The notes under the pieces were generated by a model. The model did no database searches. It saw only the letters and a program-made list of their open reading frames with translations, and was not told the origin of the DNA. A program made the translations under genes and the position numbers. From contig NC_092580.1 in assembly GCF_037975245.1 (NCBI RefSeq), positions 34,877,001 to 34,941,000 on the forward strand: a stretch of 64,000 nucleotides of DNA. Reading direction: 5' to 3'. Source of the DNA: Apostichopus japonicus. Lineage: Eukaryota > Echinodermata > Holothuroidea > Aspidochirotida > Stichopodidae. Below, one piece after another: positions 47,330-58,504 of this stretch (position 1 is the stretch's first letter; each line of letters opens with the position of its first letter).

Positions 47330-47700
47330 CCTGTTACGAAAGATGGGCAGCCCATTGTTGCCCTTTGTCGTAAGCAGGTCTATCAGAGGTATGCCGAACA
47401 TGTGGAAAAACCTACCGCATATTCCTTGCGAAGGGTTCACTCGTCGGGGTCGAGTTGTCCCCTGGGCAGAGCATCGGCCCTCACACTCTCCTTTCTGGCT
47501 ATATGGGAGACCCATAGGGCCGTGCCAGATTCTGCAGCTGTGGTGAGGGTCTCCCATTCCAAACGGCACAGTCTCTCTGCCCTGGTGCCACCCTGTCTAT
47601 TGATGTAGCTACTGTACAGTATGCCACCACCATCGTGTTGTCTGAGAGGATGGTGATCAAAGTGCCCTGTACTTGGGCTTGGGAGGGCTCCAGAGAGCCC
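47330..47700 (-). pseudogene. DIRS RNase H and connection domain, frameshifted
   Basis: On the minus strand the sequence reads VQGTLITILSDNTMVVAY, then in another frame INRQGGTRAERLCRLEWETL, ARKESVRADALPRGQLDPDE and, in a third, FGIPLIDLLTTKGNNGLPIF. D-N-T-x-V-V-A-Y-I-N-R-Q-G-G-T-R is typical of DIRS and related RNase H. An extra 13 bases around 47606-47620 separate VVAY from INRQ and shift the frame. This is one of several breaks. Confidence 0.8.
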
Positions 47701-48159
47701 CAACCCCACAGTCCTGAGAGCGAGGCGGAAGTACATGAAACCTGGTTATCTTTGCAAGTAGGGTGTTGGGGCCGATCCTTTGCCCTGCTGACGCCACTGT
47801 GGTGCAGGAAAGCTGGTTTCTCTGTATATGCTGCTAAAGAAGTCAAGGACAGTGGCCTGTATGATGACCTTGTTAGCGCCTGCAATACAGCAGCACTCGC
47901 AGTACTGCTTGCAGTACCACAGTACCGCTGATGACCCCTTTAGTTATCAACCAGTTGCAATCAGAAAACCTCTGAAGAAAAGTACTGCCTTGATGATGTA
48001 GACCTAAGCTGTACCCTGTAGGGAGGTTTCATGGAGGTTCTTTCCATGAAAAATAATATTAATAATAATATTGAGGGTTGAACTGCGCCGGCCTATCTAT
48101 CGATAACGAAGCCAGAGGCGCTAGCAATATTACCCTTCTCAAAAATAACCTGTTAAACA

Positions 48160-48305
48160 GAGAGAAATCCCTCCTGGATGGAAAGACGCAATGGAGATAA
48201 AGTGCCTTGCCCAAGGAAACAACAGAATGATCTGGCCAGGACTAAAACCTGCAAGCCTTAGATCACCAGTACACTGCCTACACCGCTTGACCACAGTGCT
48301 CTCCA
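48160..48305 (-). mobile_element. Possible tRNA-derived SINE fragment
   Basis: On the minus strand an A-box-like tggtcaagcgg (48283-48293) is followed 34 nt later by a B-box-like ggttttagtcc (48239-48249), the spacing of a tRNA gene with promoter. The segment agtgccttgcccaagg next to it is common in invertebrate interspersed repeats. No intact cloverleaf was found. Confidence 0.5.
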
Positions 48306-48559
48306 AAAATTGAGTACTGAATGGATAGTTTGCTTCATCAGAGTCTTAATCAATGCTACAGCTGCTATGTGGCTTTTACAACTACAGTATATGTATGTAT
48401 TTGTGTATGTAATTTAGATCATCCTGCAAGTAGGAACTTGTGAAGAAGCCCCATTGGCTTATCAAAGCCGCAAGCTGACCAAAGTCAGTCTCGTACATTC
48501 GTATTTAATGTCCATGACTATGAATTGTCAACAGCTCTGTAACTGGACAACATACATTA

Positions 48560-48645
48560 ATCTTGGGGTGACTTGAACCGGGGACCTTTTGATTGGAAGG
48601 CACCGGGTTTAACCACTGAGCTAACTAAGCTACAGCCCTACTCAC
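48560..48645 (-). mobile_element. tRNA-like sequence or SINE head
   Basis: On the minus strand an A box tagctcagtgg (48613-48623) and a B box ggttcaagtcacc (48567-48579) lie 33 nt apart. The start gggctgtagcttag also looks tRNA-like. Extra bases in the D-arm make a functional tRNA unlikely; a tRNA-derived SINE head is the better reading. Confidence 0.55.
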
Positions 48646-51600
48646 CAGGAACAAACTCCCAACAGGGGATGTGTAGGGTGGGTTTGTAGAAATTCCACCT
48701 CATAAATCCTGGCTGTTTAACGGAGTCCAGGGAGTTACTCAGCAAACACAAAGGCGTTACTAAATGTTTAGTCTTTTGCTATGATAGCGTTATTAGAGGT
48801 GTAAGAAATATGTTACCGAAACCCTTTAGGGGCTATTATTTCAAAACAATTTCCGTTAAGACATTAATATAACATTAATATAACGTAATATCTCATAGAC
48901 ATCTTATGTCAACGTTTTATCAACACCACATTTAACGTAATAAACACGTATTGAATGTTATGATAACGTACCCGTTACTTCTCAAATCTCTTCCTGTCGA
49001 GATGTGTCCATTTCGTAGTGCAGTAAAGGTTTCCAGCTTCCTATTGAAACCACCTAGCGCCTAGGCTAGTCAAGACTAGGCCATCAGGTGCTACGAAATG
49101 CAACTCTGCTTAAGATGTCGGAACATCGAACATTGCTCATGAAGCGCATGCTGTATGTTCGGAGCGTGTTAGCGCTTGTAACTTGCTGGGGTTGTATCCT
49201 ACCCCTTTTTCAACTTACTAACGCGTTTGTCTTGGTAATTCACCAAAGAAATAGGAAGAAAGGCTTATTCCATAGGATCGCTCACGTAGTCGATAGCTCG
49301 TTGCGGTAAAAGTTGAGCTTACACGTGTCAAGCCAGGTGGCTGCTTGGCCCCCCCTCCTCTCTTAACAAATGTGCCACGTTGTACCTTTTTTTTTTTTTT
49401 TTCTGGCAGTTTGCCAAGGATCTATGAGCGTTATGTTTCCTGGCACTTTGCCAAGTCTCGAGAAAGTTCTCTTCCTAGCAGTTTGCCAAGGTTTTAAAGT
49501 AAACGGAATACTGTACGTCATGAGAACCGATTTGAAACCCCTCAGTCTTACGCATTTTAACATGTTCTGGAAGTGGGTTCACCAGTGTTTTAAACGACGG
49601 TGTTTTTAAACACAAGTAAGATTTTAACCTAGGCAAATGGCGATGAATTATGATTAGAGAGGAGTATAATTAGCGAGGAGAATATGACCCCTGAGTGTCC
49701 GCAGGTACTCGATAAATAAACACACATTTGGGATGTGTAGTGGTAGCGGTGTTTTCCCGCAAATGATTCGAACCTGTAGTCGCCGCTCAAACTGCTAGTT
49801 CCGGGGGGGGGGGGGACACTCCACCTATTCTGGGAAGCGGGAGTAACCGTCCTCTGTAACCCCGAAATCTAGGGGTCGACCTCGTCGTCTAGGCCGGACA
49901 GGTTGCCCGACGCTCTGCAAACCAGGTCGTCCTTGCCGGGGAACAAATCAGGATTAGAAAATTATTAGAAATTAATTATTAGAAAATGTAAGCTGAGGCC
50001 AATCAAACTGAAAAGCAAATTGTACCATCGTAACTTGTTTAAAATTACTCTAGAATGTTACCAAATTGATGTAAAGAATTAATAACAACTAGAAACTACT
50101 CCAATATAAAAAACAACATTCCCTCTTTAAGACATAGCACATACCTTCCAAACAAATGCCGATATCCAGCAAATTGAAAGTTGTAAACTAAGCTACGCCT
50201 TTTTTTTTTTTTTTTTGGCAAACCGATGGTTAGGCTACATTTCCCATTGAATTAGTGTGGTTGTTAGGCTAACATGTGGTCGAAGATTGCAGTTTCCATG
50301 GATATTTTTATTTTTTATTTGCGACACAACTAGAGCGAATTAACAGATGGCTAGGTTTGATTTCCATGTTGACTTAGTGTGAAGTAAGGCTACCATGTGG
50401 TCGGAGATTTGTGGGGATTTTAGGTTATTGTCCCGGTGATTCTGCTTCAAATTTGTTGCGGGATTGTGAGAACTGTTTGCGCGATTCGCGCTGCAACTGC
50501 AAACCTAGGTAGCTAAAGCAAACGCATGTCACAATTAATTTTACACAGACACCTGATATAACGAAGGCGATTTTCTTATATTTCTCTTCTTTTTCGCACC
50601 CGTAATTGTGCTTTAGGAGGGCTTTTTTAGCACTTGCGAGGGCGAATCGTTAATCGCCACCCGCTTATTTCCAACCCTGTCCAGCACATTCGTTAATTCG
50701 CGAAATTGGTATTGTTACCATGCTTACTGTGCCGAGAAATATGAAGTCACGAACCACGAGGGAAGCAAAATTGGCGACCCTGGCAGCCTAATTTGATGAA
50801 ATTACATCGTGAAAGACGTATAGAGGGTGTCATTATTTTAATATTTCGTAGTAAAAGAACAAACCTTATACATAAGTTGATATTTTCAACTTCCATATGT
50901 TTTTGAATAATGATATTTTCACCCTTCCATATGTTTTTGAATAATCGGTATGACATAACTGGTATTCCACGTAATTGTTCCGATTATGCAATAATCGTAC
51001 CGATTCCGATTCCGATTCAGTTAATCGTTTGAACACTAATTATAACCCTAAGATTGGCATTAGTCTCATTTAGCAGCCGCCAGTCGTTTATTTTTTGTAC
51101 TTATTTTTGATAATGGAAAATCGCATTTTTGATAATGGAAAATCGTATTTTTTTAGAACAAAACGTAAAACCGTATTTTTGACAATTTTCCGTACAAAAT
51201 ACGGCAAAATCGTACTAGTTGGCATCCCTGCGTTTGGAGATCTGCAGACCGGGCTTCTGCCCCTGCATCCCCGTTCTCGTCGGGCCCGGGCCCTCCGGAG
51301 CCAATCTCTGAGGACCCAGCAGTCGATTGTATAGCTCTGGTTCCCGGCTCCGGGGGCGGTCTCGGATCTGGAGTGAAACCTCGGTTCTGCCTTCCCTTCG
51401 AGTCTCGCCGGACCCGGGGTCTCGCCGGACCCGGGGCCTCGCCGGACCCAGGCTCCCGGAGCCCGTCTCTGTGTGCGTACCACGCCGGGTACCACCACGC
51501 CGGTACTCCTCGACCCGGACATTCTGTCCTTTTCGGTGGGATTCTTTTTTCTTTTCTTTTTTTTTTTTTTAATATTTTTTTCTTGCCGGACCCGGGCTCC

Positions 51601-51699
51601 CGGAGCCTGCTATGGGACCGGCTCCGTTTCAGCGACCCCTCGGTCGTACTCTCTCTCTCGGACCCGAGCTCTCCGTGGCCTGTAGCCCGCGCTCCATGG

Positions 51700-51999
51700 G
51701 TCTCTCTTGCTGCGACCCGGACTGAGACGTTGCCTCTAGCCCGGCCGAGCCATGCCTCTTCTCAAGAGGTCTTTTCTTGGCGGGAGCCTTGCTCCTGCCC
51801 TTCCCTCTGGCCGTAATCAACCGGACGTCGCCGGGACCGTTAGGGGTACTCTTTGCTGCGACCTGGACTGAGACGTTGCCTCTAGCCCGGCCGAGCCGTG
51901 CCTCTTCTCAAGAGGTCTTTTCTTGGCAGGAGCCTTGCTCCTGCCCTTCCCTGTGGCCGTAATCAACCGGACGTCGCCGGGACCGTTAGGGGTACTCTT
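51700..51999. repeat. Two-copy tandem duplication, about 146 bp, inside the DIRS-like block
   Basis: The two copies share gactgagacgttgcctctag, aagaggtcttttcttggc and gtaatcaaccggacgtcgcc. They differ at few bases. The unit is not a multiple of three. Confidence 0.9.
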
Positions 52000-52209
52000 T
52001 CTCTCTCTCTCCACCTCTCCTTCGGCCCTCTCCTGGCCACTTTCCTCCACCTCTCTCACCACTTCTCCCTCCTCCTCTCTCTCTCTCTCTCTCTCTCTCT
52101 TGTCTCTCCTATATCTTTTTCTGGGGCACCGATGGCCTAAGGAATCAAGTCCAGCCTGCCCTAAAGCTTGCTTCTTAGACTTGTAAGCCACTGGTCTATC
52201 TAGTGCCAC
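51817..52209 (-). CDS. Possible gag-like open frame of the DIRS-like element
   Basis: A 130-codon minus-strand frame lies near the 5' side of the element, very rich in arginine, glutamate and lysine because it crosses a CT microsatellite (about 52074-52100). Position and charge fit a gag-like protein, but I recognise no domain. It may be an artefact of composition. Confidence 0.25.
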   Translation of the reverse strand: MALDRPVAYKSKKQALGQAGLDSLGHRCPRKRYRRDKREREREREEEGEVVREVEESGQERAEGEVERERKSTPNGPGDVRLITATGKGRSKAPAKKRPLEKRHGSAGLEATSQSRSQQRVPLTVPATSG

Positions 52210-52900
52210 TGGGCTGGCGAAAAATTTATGCAGACCAGGCGTGGGTCCCGTCTGGTGTAGGTTCTACACTTAGGACACAAATCGTGTTCGACCCAGGTTC
52301 TACCTGGCCGAAACATCGAGTAGTTAAAAAGCTTTAGCTGGTTACGAGACAAACTAAAACGCTCGAATTAAGGAAAGACTAACTCTTAAGCTTACGGAAA
52401 AATGCAAACTAACAAGAGAACGGGAGATAACGGGAGGTACATAACGGTGAGTAGAGGTACGTAGCGTAACCTAGCAACGGCAAAATACGAAAAACGCTAC
52501 GAAGTGGCCTAACAAAATCAACACAAGCTGAAAAAGAACATGAGAGAGCGAAATATAGAAGAAGAAATCGTGAATAGAAATACAATGTAGACATGCTATG
52601 AACATGAAAATACAACGACACGCCTATAGCGTGGGGAAGGGAAAATGGCGGGAAACCTAGGCAGTTCGCGGAACTGCTACCCCCGCAAAAAATCAAAGGG
52701 CGGAAATGCACTAGGAATAAAAACAGTCCCCAAAACCCTCCCTTTCAACAAAAAAAGGATACTTATCGGGCTGGAAAGGACTGCAATACTCCTAAGAATC
52801 CGAGGAAAGAAACTTCCAAAGATCGCTAAAGAAAACCAAGACGAAATCCAAGGGAAATATATCCACAAGAAATTCACGTGAAGACACTTTTAATGGTAGA

Positions 52901-53015
52901 ATGAGTAGTGAGGAGTGACCGAGGGGGGGGTTCGGTCATAGAGGGCGCACAGTGTTATTATTTTACCAGGACTTTATAGGCACGGTAGAATGAGGTTGTG
53001 AGGAGACAGGTAAGC
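52901..53015. repeat. DIRS inverted terminal repeat, right
   Basis: Reverse complement of 45657-45771. The outer 16-nt tip to 53031 is unique to this side apart from its copy in the internal complementary region. Confidence 0.92.
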
Positions 53016-53031
53016 GAGGAGCGAAGTAAAT

Positions 53032-53237
53032 TAAACTAAACTAATACGTGATCTGGGCAGTCCTATTATTTTATCTTGTTCAGTTTTGTGGTAACTAGTG
53101 CATTCCAACAGAGGCTAGTCTTTCAGTTAATTAATTAATTAATACTCATTTGAAGTTTTAACTTGCTCTTCTAACCTTCTTGACCGGTTATTGTCCTGTG
53201 ATTTGTATTCTTAGCTTCCATTATGCTATGAGCTCAA
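53032..53237. repeat. Segment duplicated in tandem, copy 2, right part
   Basis: Continuation of the duplicated segment after the DIRS-like insertion, starting with taaactaaactaatacg and ending gagctcaa. Together with 45483-45617 it rebuilds one copy of the segment, with one ctaaa unit fewer than copy 1. Confidence 0.9.
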
Positions 53238-53652
53238 GGTTCCCTCAAAATGCACAGAGATTAGTTTTGCATTACAAGACATTTTCAGGTCTGTTGCTGT
53301 GATGATGTCACTCTTCTGCTGTTATAATATAATTTCATAACTCATGAACTGTCAAAGTTTTAGATTTGCAAAACAGCCAATTTTCAGGATGCAGTTATCC
53401 CAAGTGATGGAGAACTCCACAGTTGATAACGAAATTAACTTCCGCCACTATAAGTTTTGTTTGAAAGTAATTTCTGATTGATAACTTTTCCCTGAAATTC
53501 AGAGTAAAAGGAAAAGCACCCTGCTGTTAATCATATGTGTTTCAAGAATTGAATTGATTAAATTAAAAAAAAAATGCATTTTAAGTGGAATGTGTTATCA
53601 TTTTAAACCATAAAATGATTACAAAAAAAGTCCAAAGAACGTGCAGACTCAC
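53238..53652. other. Intron sequence without recognised feature
   Basis: AT-rich, ends at the donor of exon 53653-53799. Nothing else seen. Confidence 0.6.
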
Positions 53653-53799
53653 ATTGGGATCGAACAAACCATGAAGAGAGAAACCTGGTTTGGCCTCAAG
53701 AATCTGGAGCAGAAGGACAAAAGAGAAGTACATTATAAGAGCTGTTTGCTGAGAGAGATCATATTCGCCTTGAAATCTAATATCACCAAAGATCTCCCT
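53653..53799 (-). CDS. TUBGCP6: TUBGCP6 exon, N-terminal region
   Basis: This 147-nt exon is phase 0 on both sides, with donor gtgagtc. The end, LLQILEAKPGFSLHGLFDPN, matches the L-Q-[VI]-[ML]-E-A-x-P-G segment of GCP6. The 5' edge is less certain. The acceptor ctaaggcag fits in frame and gives REIFGDIRFQGEYDLSQQTA at the start, but a shorter exon using ctccag at 53704-53706 is possible. A competing frame upstream is interrupted by a stop. Confidence 0.75.
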
Positions 53800-54384
53800 C
53801 TGCCTAAGGGTCGATATTTAATGAAAAAGGAAAGACAGGCAGTCACAGCCTGCAGGACATCAAAAAGCTATTTAGGACATTTGGATGTTAGTCTGAAAAA
53901 ATTTCTAGTTTCCTACGAAAATACAGTAATTACTATGATGACATTTCTATTAAAGTTTGCTCATAACTCATCTGACAGGTAAAAATAGAGATTTATCCTT
54001 CCATCTCCCTCTTTCATTGTCAATCAAGCAGCAAGCAATACATATAAACTACTGCAGATATGCAGTACATCAGTGCACATACTCTAGTACTGTAAATGCT
54101 CTGTGAAGTGGATTATAAATGTACATATCTTTTTACAATTTTCCTTTTAGTTCTCATGTTTATTTTGGAAGGCCAACTGATCAGCCAATAATGGGCAGGT
54201 CTCTGGCCTAAAGCTTTCATCAGTTACTGCAATGCACATACACTGTTCTATGTTTTAATATCCTCCAACACTGAATTTTTATTTGCACATACATCGGTGT
54301 ACTCAGTGATGTTTATCTTTTTCTGAAGTTAACATTACCACTAACAAGCACCTACAGTATAACACATCATTCACACAAAACCTA

Positions 54385-54785
54385 TTGTAAAATGCAATAC
54401 ACTAAGGCAGCACCAACAGTACAAAAGTAACACTTATGAGAACTGGTAGGGATTGTAACACTCACATAGCACCAACAGTATAATGCAACACTCATGAGAA
54501 CTGGCAGGGTTTGTAACACTCACACAGCACCAACAGTATAATGCAACACTCATGAGAACTGGCAGGGATTGTAACTCTCACATAGCACCAACAGTATAAG
54601 GCAAAACACTTATGAGAACTGGCAGGGTTTGTAACACTCACACAGCACCAACAGTATAATGCAACACTCATGAGAACTGGCAGGGATTGTAACTCTCACA
54701 TAGCACCAACAGTATAATGCAACACTCATGAGAACTGGCTGGGACTGTAACACTCACACTGCACCAACAGTTAAGATACAACATT
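54385..54785. repeat. About 58-bp tandem array, 6-7 copies
   Basis: Units contain acactcatgagaactggcag, ggattgtaactctcacatag and caccaacagtataatgca. Related but diverged units continue at 56760-57070 on the other side of the retrotransposon. Confidence 0.9.
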
Positions 54786-55314
54786 AACATTGCACCTATA
54801 GTCCGACATGCCAAGATAGAATATTTCTCTGCCCAAGTAGATTTGTGCACAGGTGATCAAAAGAAACTATTTAAAATAGTAAACAGTCTTCTACATAGAT
54901 CAAGAAACACTGTTCTTCCAACATCTGTCTCAAACAATGCTCTTGCAAATAACTTTTCAGACTTTTTCTTCAGAAAATTGAAACTATACGTAAATCATTT
55001 ATTACTGACTCTCTGGAAGATTCTTCTGAATTTCAGAAGGAAGAAAAACTCATTTCAAAATTATCTTTATTTCGTCTTAAAAATACTCAAGAAGTTAATA
55101 ATGTTATTATGAATTCACCTTCAAAGTCATGTGAACTTGACCCATTACCTACATACTTGCTTAAGAAATGTATAACTGTGATTGTGCCATATATATCTAT
55201 TATCATTAACAAATCCATTCAACGAGGTGTTTTTCCTGATAGCCTTAAGGTTGCACCCGGCCACTTCTTAAGAAAGATGGCTTAGATAAAGAAAGTTTTA
55301 AGAATTACAGACCA

Positions 55315-55764
55315 GTGGCAAACCTAAAATTCTTGGGGAAAACTATTGAACGCATTATTTCTAGTCGCATTACTGATCATATGAATACCAATGATGTCTA
55401 TGATCCATTTCAATCTGCTTATAGGGCTAACCATGGTATTGAGACTGCTCTACTTCGAGTAAGCAGTGATATACTTTCTGAAATGGATAATGGTAGAATA
55501 GTGGCTATGGTCCTTTTAGACTTGAGTGCCGCATTCGACACTGTGGACCATGAAATTCTGCTTTTGCGTTTGAATAGTTTCGTGGGTATTGATGCTGTTG
55601 CTCTGGAGTGGTGCAACTCTTACTTAAACAGACGACCTCAATATGTTTGTATTGGGGATGAATTATCCAATCCTGTATACATGGATTATTCAGTTCCACA
55701 GGGTTCAGTCCTTGGACCTCAGTGGTTCCCTATTTATACACTTCCAATCGTAGAATTTTGGTGA
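55315..55764 (+). pseudogene. Reverse transcriptase, first part
   Basis: A frame of 149 codons covers RT blocks 1-4: the N-x-R-P-V-x-x-L-x-x-x-x-K-x-x-E start, the F-Q-x-A-Y box, LLDLSAAFDTVDH and VPQGSVLGP. It breaks just after this last box, where the frame shifts. Confidence 0.88.
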
Positions 55765-56558
55765 AGCACAATATTTCATATCACGTTTATGCAGACGATA
55801 CCCAGATTTACATTGATTTCAGTCCTTCTCAAGATGAGAGTGTTAAAGCCATCAGATGCCTTGAGAGTTGCATCAATGATATCCGTTTGTGGATGAGACG
55901 TAATTTTTTGAAGCTTAATGAAGAAAAAACTGAGTTTTTGCTTTTTGGTTCTTGTCATCAGCTTGCTAAAATTAATATTCCATTCATATCAATTGGTAAT
56001 GTTCAGGTTCGCCCTTCCACTCATGTGCGTAATCTTGGTGTAATTTTCGATTCCAATATGTCTATGAAACGCCACATTTCCAAAATAACAAGTTCTGCTG
56101 CATTTCATCTCAGAGGCATCTACAAATTACGAAACTATTTAAATGATAAGGCAACTAAACAAATTGTACATTCTTTTATCACTTCAAGGTTGGATATGGG
56201 CAATTCCTTACTCCTCGGTCTTCCACATGAACAGATTCATAGACTCCAATTAATCCAAAACTCAGCCGTGCGTATTGTAACTCATTCTCATAAGCATTGT
56301 CATATCCACCCTGTCTTAAAAAACCTACACTGGCTACCTGTAAAATATCGTATTATGTATAAAATTCTCCTTATTGTTTATAAATCACTTAAAGGACATG
56401 GTCCAATGTATATTTCTGACTTATTACATATTTATGTCCCCTCTCGTAATCTTAGATCCAGCTCTCAGTTTTTATTATCTGAAATTAATCCAAACATTCT
56501 TGGGGGGATAGGTCATTTATTGATTCTGCCCCTCGCTTATGGAACCAACTTCCCTTAA
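55722..56558 (+). pseudogene. Reverse transcriptase, second part
   Basis: In the next frame it contains HVYADDTQIYIDFSP, the KTEFLLFGS and VRNLGVIFDSNMSM segments and HIHPVLKNLHWLPVKYRIMY, the usual thumb and C-terminal parts of CR1/L2-like proteins. A second shift near 56510 is needed to reach the terminal DSAPRLWNQLPLKIRK segment, which ends at a stop at 56632. Confidence 0.9.
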
Positions 56559-56759
56559 AAATCAGAAAAACATCTACTCTCTCTAACTTTAAGAAGAGCA
56601 TAAAATCCCACTTAATGACAAAAGCTTTTATATGATCTTATACCATAAAGTTTTTCTTCTGTCATTGTTTTGTATTATTCTGTATTATTTGTATCATTTC
56701 TCATTGTCATTTGCGCCATGAACATTCTTTGAGTGGTGTGTGCGCATTATAAGTCTTCT

Positions 56760-57070
56760 TATTATTATTGTACACTGCAACACTGAATGCAGCACTGGCA
56801 AATGGATGTAACACTCACACAGCACAAGATACAACATTAAGATAGCACACATATTATACAATGCAATACACTGATGCACAAGTTGCACAGGAATGTAACA
56901 CTCACACAGCACAATATACAACATTAAGATAGCACATATACAGTAGTACAATGCAATACACTGATGCTGGCACAGGGATGTAACACTCACACAGCACATA
57001 CTGTAACTGTAAGATCTATACAACATTAACACTGCACGTCTATAGTACAATGCAACACTCACAAAGCACT
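56760..57070. repeat. Diverged repeats with aatgtaacactcacacagca
   Basis: About four units of 60-110 bp contain agcacaagatacaacattaa and tacaatgcaatacactgatg. They are related to the array at 54385-54785, so the retrotransposon inserted in one larger array. Confidence 0.8.
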
Positions 57071-57354
57071 GTCAGTTGATTGTAGTTTGTTAGTTAAAAT
57101 TCTTAGACTTTCCACTTCTTTGAAATGCTACTATTCCTCATGGGACACTTCCCTCGTATACAGTAATAGAAAACCCCCATCTAACACAGAAAGTCATCAT
57201 ACACTTGGCTGGCTTTAAAAGCAACAAAATACTCAATTTCACATCTGCATTTTCTCTACAACCTTTTGCCCTGCCCATTTCTTGTGAAAGTCAGATATAA
57301 CGACACAAATTTAGGCTGTTGATTTGATTTAGGTGAAACTCCCCATAGACTAAC

Positions 57355-57430
57355 CTTTAAATCAGTGCCCCAAGACGTGCTTCTACTGAGGCCATCCACC
57401 GTGCTACTATGAGAGCCAGGAAGCCATTCA
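57355..57430 (-). CDS. TUBGCP6: TUBGCP6 exon, N-terminal region
   Basis: This 76-nt exon lies after cttacag and before gttagtc. It encodes EWLPGSHSSTVDGLSRSTSW then GTDLK. The first base completes the split codon AG|T of the preceding exon, and it ends in phase 0, in agreement with the next exon. Sequence conservation is low here. The support is the strong splice signals and phase on both sides. Confidence 0.72.
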
Positions 57431-58504
57431 CTGTAAGAAAATTAATAGTCACCTGACTTAAAGAGTCTGACACTAAACTGATTATTTGACAGCCCTCTCA
57501 GGTTACACAATTAGAACTGCCTGAAGGAAATACACCTTAAGGTGTCTAAAGAATCACACACCACATGCTAGTCTATCTGTGATATGAAGATATATCCATC
57601 TTCAGCTCAAATGATACTACCAACCGCTTGGACAACACTTTAAAAAGGCGTTCACTTTGCCACTTCACTTTCTTCTTGAACTTAAATTACCAAAGGTAAA
57701 ATTTCTTCCAAACCTTTTACCTGTGATATTCTAGAGCAACTATAAACTCAAAATTGCTGAGGGGCTTAAGTGGTTCATAATAAGAGAATCTTGTGAATGG
57801 AAAGCAAAGTAGAAATTGTGTAAACTAAGAACGAAAGGCAACCCATTCAAGTTATTTTCAGCTAAGTTCCAACCCCTAGATGGTACAAAGTAAGGATGAG
57901 TTGTAAACAAACTTAAAGCAGGAACTGTTTTATGACTACATGACATGAATAACCTCATTCAGTTAAACTGTTGGAGGACCTCAACACATGTGGTGCCTCA
58001 CTGTTAAATACTATTGTATAACCTCATAAATGAGGAACATGGAATTCAAAACCATGGAGGTTAATATATTTCAATTTTTAATTTTATTTAAAACTGACTG
58101 GGGTACAACTTTCCAGATGAACTCGCACATGTATGAGAATACTGGAATGTATGGATAAGATGGCTCATTAAGCACTTGAAGAAAGAAAACTAATTAGAAA
58201 ATATATAATAATTTAGGAGAAAATGGATAGATCAGCATGGAATTGGATCACAACAATCAGCATATTTCAGGTAGAAAACACAATACAGTAAGAGACAATT
58301 AAATACAGTAGACATAGAGAAACACATTAGAGAAGAATACATTGCTTTCCTGAATATCTTATATTATTAATGTACTATTTTCACTAAACGTCCCCTTCAC
58401 AACCCCACAAGTTCCCCTTCCTTACCTCTTACCCCATTACAAACCAATTAAGAGAAGAATAAATCACTATAAAGGCTACTGTGCAGTCTAGTCTGATGTA
58501 TTAC
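57431..58504. other. Intron sequence without recognised feature
   Basis: AT-rich, between exons 58505-58599 and 57355-57430. The minus-strand open frame at 57740-57958 shows no similarity. Confidence 0.6.

Larger units (their letters stand above)
48040..51100. other. Lower-GC interior of the DIRS-like block, probably nested insertions
   Basis: This part has the base composition of the host rather than the GC-rich ends, contains two tRNA-like promoter pairs (see below), an 11-13 base G-run at about 49804 and T-runs at 49388 and 50201. No DIRS protein similarity is visible, so at least part of it appears to be later insertions that split the reverse transcriptase region. Confidence 0.5.
45618..53031 (-). 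mobile_element. DIRS-like tyrosine-recombinase retroelement, degenerate, 7.4 kb
   Basis: A GC-rich block is inserted in the ctaaa run of the duplicated retrotransposon tail, without target duplication. It has 115-bp inverted terminal repeats (45657-45771 and 52901-53015), unique outer tips of 39 and 16 nt, and an internal complementary region equal to the joined complements of both ends (46229-46320). Minus-strand remnants of RNase H and tyrosine recombinase lie near the left end, the expected 3' side. DIRS elements copy through an RNA and integrate a circle by recombinase. Frames are broken, so it is probably inactive. Confidence 0.88.
54790..56755 (+). mobile_element. 5'-truncated CR1/L2-like non-LTR retrotransposon
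   Basis: It begins with the linker before the reverse transcriptase (HAKIEYFSAQVDLCTGDQKK) and runs to a TTATTATTATT tail near 56755, typical of this group's 3' end. Reverse-transcriptase motifs are easy to see: PFQSAYRANHGIETALL, DLSAAFDTVDHEIL, VPQGSVLGP and YADDTQIY. The DD of the catalytic box is intact. Stops and frameshifts at about 55000, 55150-55310, 55720-55760 and 56510 show it is dead. It sits within the 58-bp array in an intron of TUBGCP6. Confidence 0.92.

Noticed and set aside
45764-47931. Numerous overlapping open frames in the GC-rich block
   Set aside because: Few stops because of high GC; only the RNase H and recombinase segments show family motifs, and these are broken.
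48565-48645. Functional tRNA gene
   Set aside because: A and B boxes are present, but the D-arm has extra bases and the anticodon stem and acceptor pairing are poor; a SINE head is more likely.
53641-53982. 113-codon plus-strand open frame
   Set aside because: It overlaps the minus-strand TUBGCP6 exon 53653-53799 and shows no similarity of its own.
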